Below are positions 60,074 to 60,971 of a stretch of 60,971 nt of DNA, in pieces (within the stretch, counting starts at the first letter, position 1; every line of letters starts with the position of its first letter). This DNA is from an uncultured Verrucomicrobia subdivision 3 bacterium. GTDB lineage: Bacteria > Verrucomicrobiota > Verrucomicrobiia > Limisphaerales > UBA11358. The translations under genes and the position numbers were made by a program. Location of the stretch: NCBI GenBank assembly GCA_903895255.1, contig CAITTG010000120.1:1-60971 (forward strand), given 5' to 3'. The notes below the pieces were generated by a model. That model ran no database searches. It was not told where the DNA came from and saw only the letters and a program-made list of their open reading frames with translations.

Positions 60074-60421
60074 TTACTGATCGCGAACCTCGTCGCCAGG
60101 GTGCGCCTCGCCGCTAATTAAGTCGGCCACCGTGCTGTTGTCCCGCTCCGGTCCGGTGATTTTCACGGTGCCGGCCTGCAAGCCACCGTGATAGATGAAA
60201 AACATTTGATCGTGGGGGGGGACCCGGCCCGCCGGAAAGTTGAGCACCACAAAGCGCCCGATGGGATTGTACATGGCGACGGTGGCGCGCTGGGCGTCGT
60301 CGGCAGTAACAATGGCGGGCGCGGGTGCGGGGTGGGCTGGCTTGGCGGGCCCGGCACAACCAGTCAGCAGCAGCGTGCCCACCCCAAAGACCCCAAGGGT
60401 TAATCCAGCCACAAAGTTCAT
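60074..60421 (-). CDS. Small lipoprotein
   Basis: 115 residues. Signal peptide with lipobox LLTGC (Cys22), then a Pro/Ala linker, then a strand-rich part RFVVLNFPAGRVPPHDQMFFIYHGG with GTVKITGPERDNSTVADLISGEAHPGDEV. This C-terminal half looks like an S1-like or SH3-like barrel of unknown role. Converges on the previous gene with 8 bases between the stops. Confidence 0.65.
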   Translation of the reverse strand: MNFVAGLTLGVFGVGTLLLTGCAGPAKPAHPAPAPAIVTADDAQRATVAMYNPIGRFVVLNFPAGRVPPHDQMFFIYHGGLQAGTVKITGPERDNSTVADLISGEAHPGDEVRDQ

Positions 60422-60849
60422 GCCGGTAGTTAAGCCGGGGCGCTCCGGGAGGTCAATTCATGATTAGCGGAGGAACGCAAGCATCGCGACAGGACGCAAG
60501 TCCAAGTTTGGACGATCATTCCGTGGGCTGAAGCCACGTGGCTGCCATCGGGAAGTCGCTCCGCGATTGCCGGGCGGGCTGGTTCGCTGGCCTTAAAAAC
60601 CAACGTTTATTTGGGTGGGGTCGGCAGCCCATAAACATCAACCTAAATATTAAAAGGAATCGTCAGGCTAACTTACTTTTTAAAATCAGGTTGGGTTTTC
60701 TCTGCGGCCGCTGCGACTCTGCGCGAAAATTTCCGCCGATGCGACGCCATGACGTGACCGCCCCAATCGTGGCTGCCGTTTAGCAAAGCCACCCGCAATT
60801 GGGTCCGGGTTTGCGGGCAACCGTTGATGAATTTAGCCTGGCTCATGAA
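60422..60849. other. Non-coding stretch, 428 bases
   Basis: No gene seen. A small hairpin CGTGGGCTGAAGCCACG (about 60523-60539) is the only structure noticed. Confidence 0.5.
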
Positions 60850-60971
60850 TTAAGCAAACGCGGACCAGGGGTTCGCCGGCCGGTGCCGGTGGCGTAGGAC
60901 GGTCGCAAATTCGACGAGGGATTTCGCCGGGACTTTTTGGTCGAGGATGCGGTCCTTGGGGAAATCAAATG
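60850..60971 (-). CDS. C-terminal end of a gene cut by the window
   Basis: A minus-strand frame enters from the right edge and stops at 60850 (TAA). 39 residues are visible, FDFPKDRILDQKVPAKSLVE then FATVLRHRHRPANPWSAFA. It reads as a plausible protein tail, but too little is present to name it. Confidence 0.4.
   Translation of the reverse strand, partial: FDFPKDRILDQKVPAKSLVEFATVLRHRHRPANPWSAFA

Overview
The window is a stretch of chromosome, G+C-rich by eye, from a Gram-negative bacterium. It most resembles Verrucomicrobiota, possibly near the Pedosphaera/Limisphaerales group. The evidence is a microcompartment (BMC) operon of the Planctomycetes-Verrucomicrobia (PVM) type, a PEP-CTERM surface protein, a NIPSNAP protein, a secreted GH95 fucosidase, KDO/LPS-transport genes and a RAYT transposase with its palindromic repeats. 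No phage or plasmid module is evident; one restriction-modification (R-M) island is. The assignment rests on gene content only. Region by region: 1-9.5 kb holds the 3' part of valS, a PPK2 kinase, an anion permease, a PEP-CTERM protein, and E1-alpha, E1-beta and E2 of a 2-oxoacid dehydrogenase. 9.5-13.8 kb is the R-M island: a truncated type IIG-like protein, a C5-cytosine methyltransferase, a putative partner nuclease and a 47-residue ORF, chained by stop/start overlaps or a 3-base gap. A decayed lipoprotein gene lies beside it. 13.8-14.9 kb has no gene but carries tandem and inverted repeats. 14.9-19.4 kb is an envelope and regulation cluster: kdsA-kdsC-lptC-like-lptA-like-lptB-hprK-HPr. 19.5-26.3 kb has thioredoxin, small enzymes, a cysteine-peptidase-like lipoprotein, the GH95 alpha-L-fucosidase, a TSUP permease and tRNA-Val. 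26.5-33.9 kb is the BMC operon on the minus strand (pduL, three BMC-H, three BMC-P, acetate kinase, aldehyde dehydrogenase, class II aldolase), with a DeoR-type regulator divergent from it and a strong terminator after it. 33.9-35.4 kb has the RAYT gene and six copies of a palindromic repeat. 35.4-45.5 kb includes a MoaD-like/beta-propeller pair, NIPSNAP, PhnA-like, thiC with a TPP riboswitch, an MgtA-type P-type ATPase, an RCC1-repeat protein and an A-type Fe-S carrier. 45.6-61 kb includes a TPR protein, an NDK-like protein, parB, def, rpoN divergent from hpf, an amidohydrolase, an MFS transporter, an Ig-like-domain protein, an EVE protein, a YggS-type protein and small unknowns. How the genes work together: the GH95 enzyme could release L-fucose outside the cytoplasm. 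After isomerisation and phosphorylation (genes not in this window) the BMC aldolase would cleave the sugar phosphate to DHAP and lactaldehyde. The encapsulated dehydrogenase, PduL and acetate kinase could then take lactaldehyde to lactyl-CoA, lactyl-phosphate and lactate with ATP formed. This is inferred from known PVM-type compartments; the sequence shows the gene set, not the substrate.
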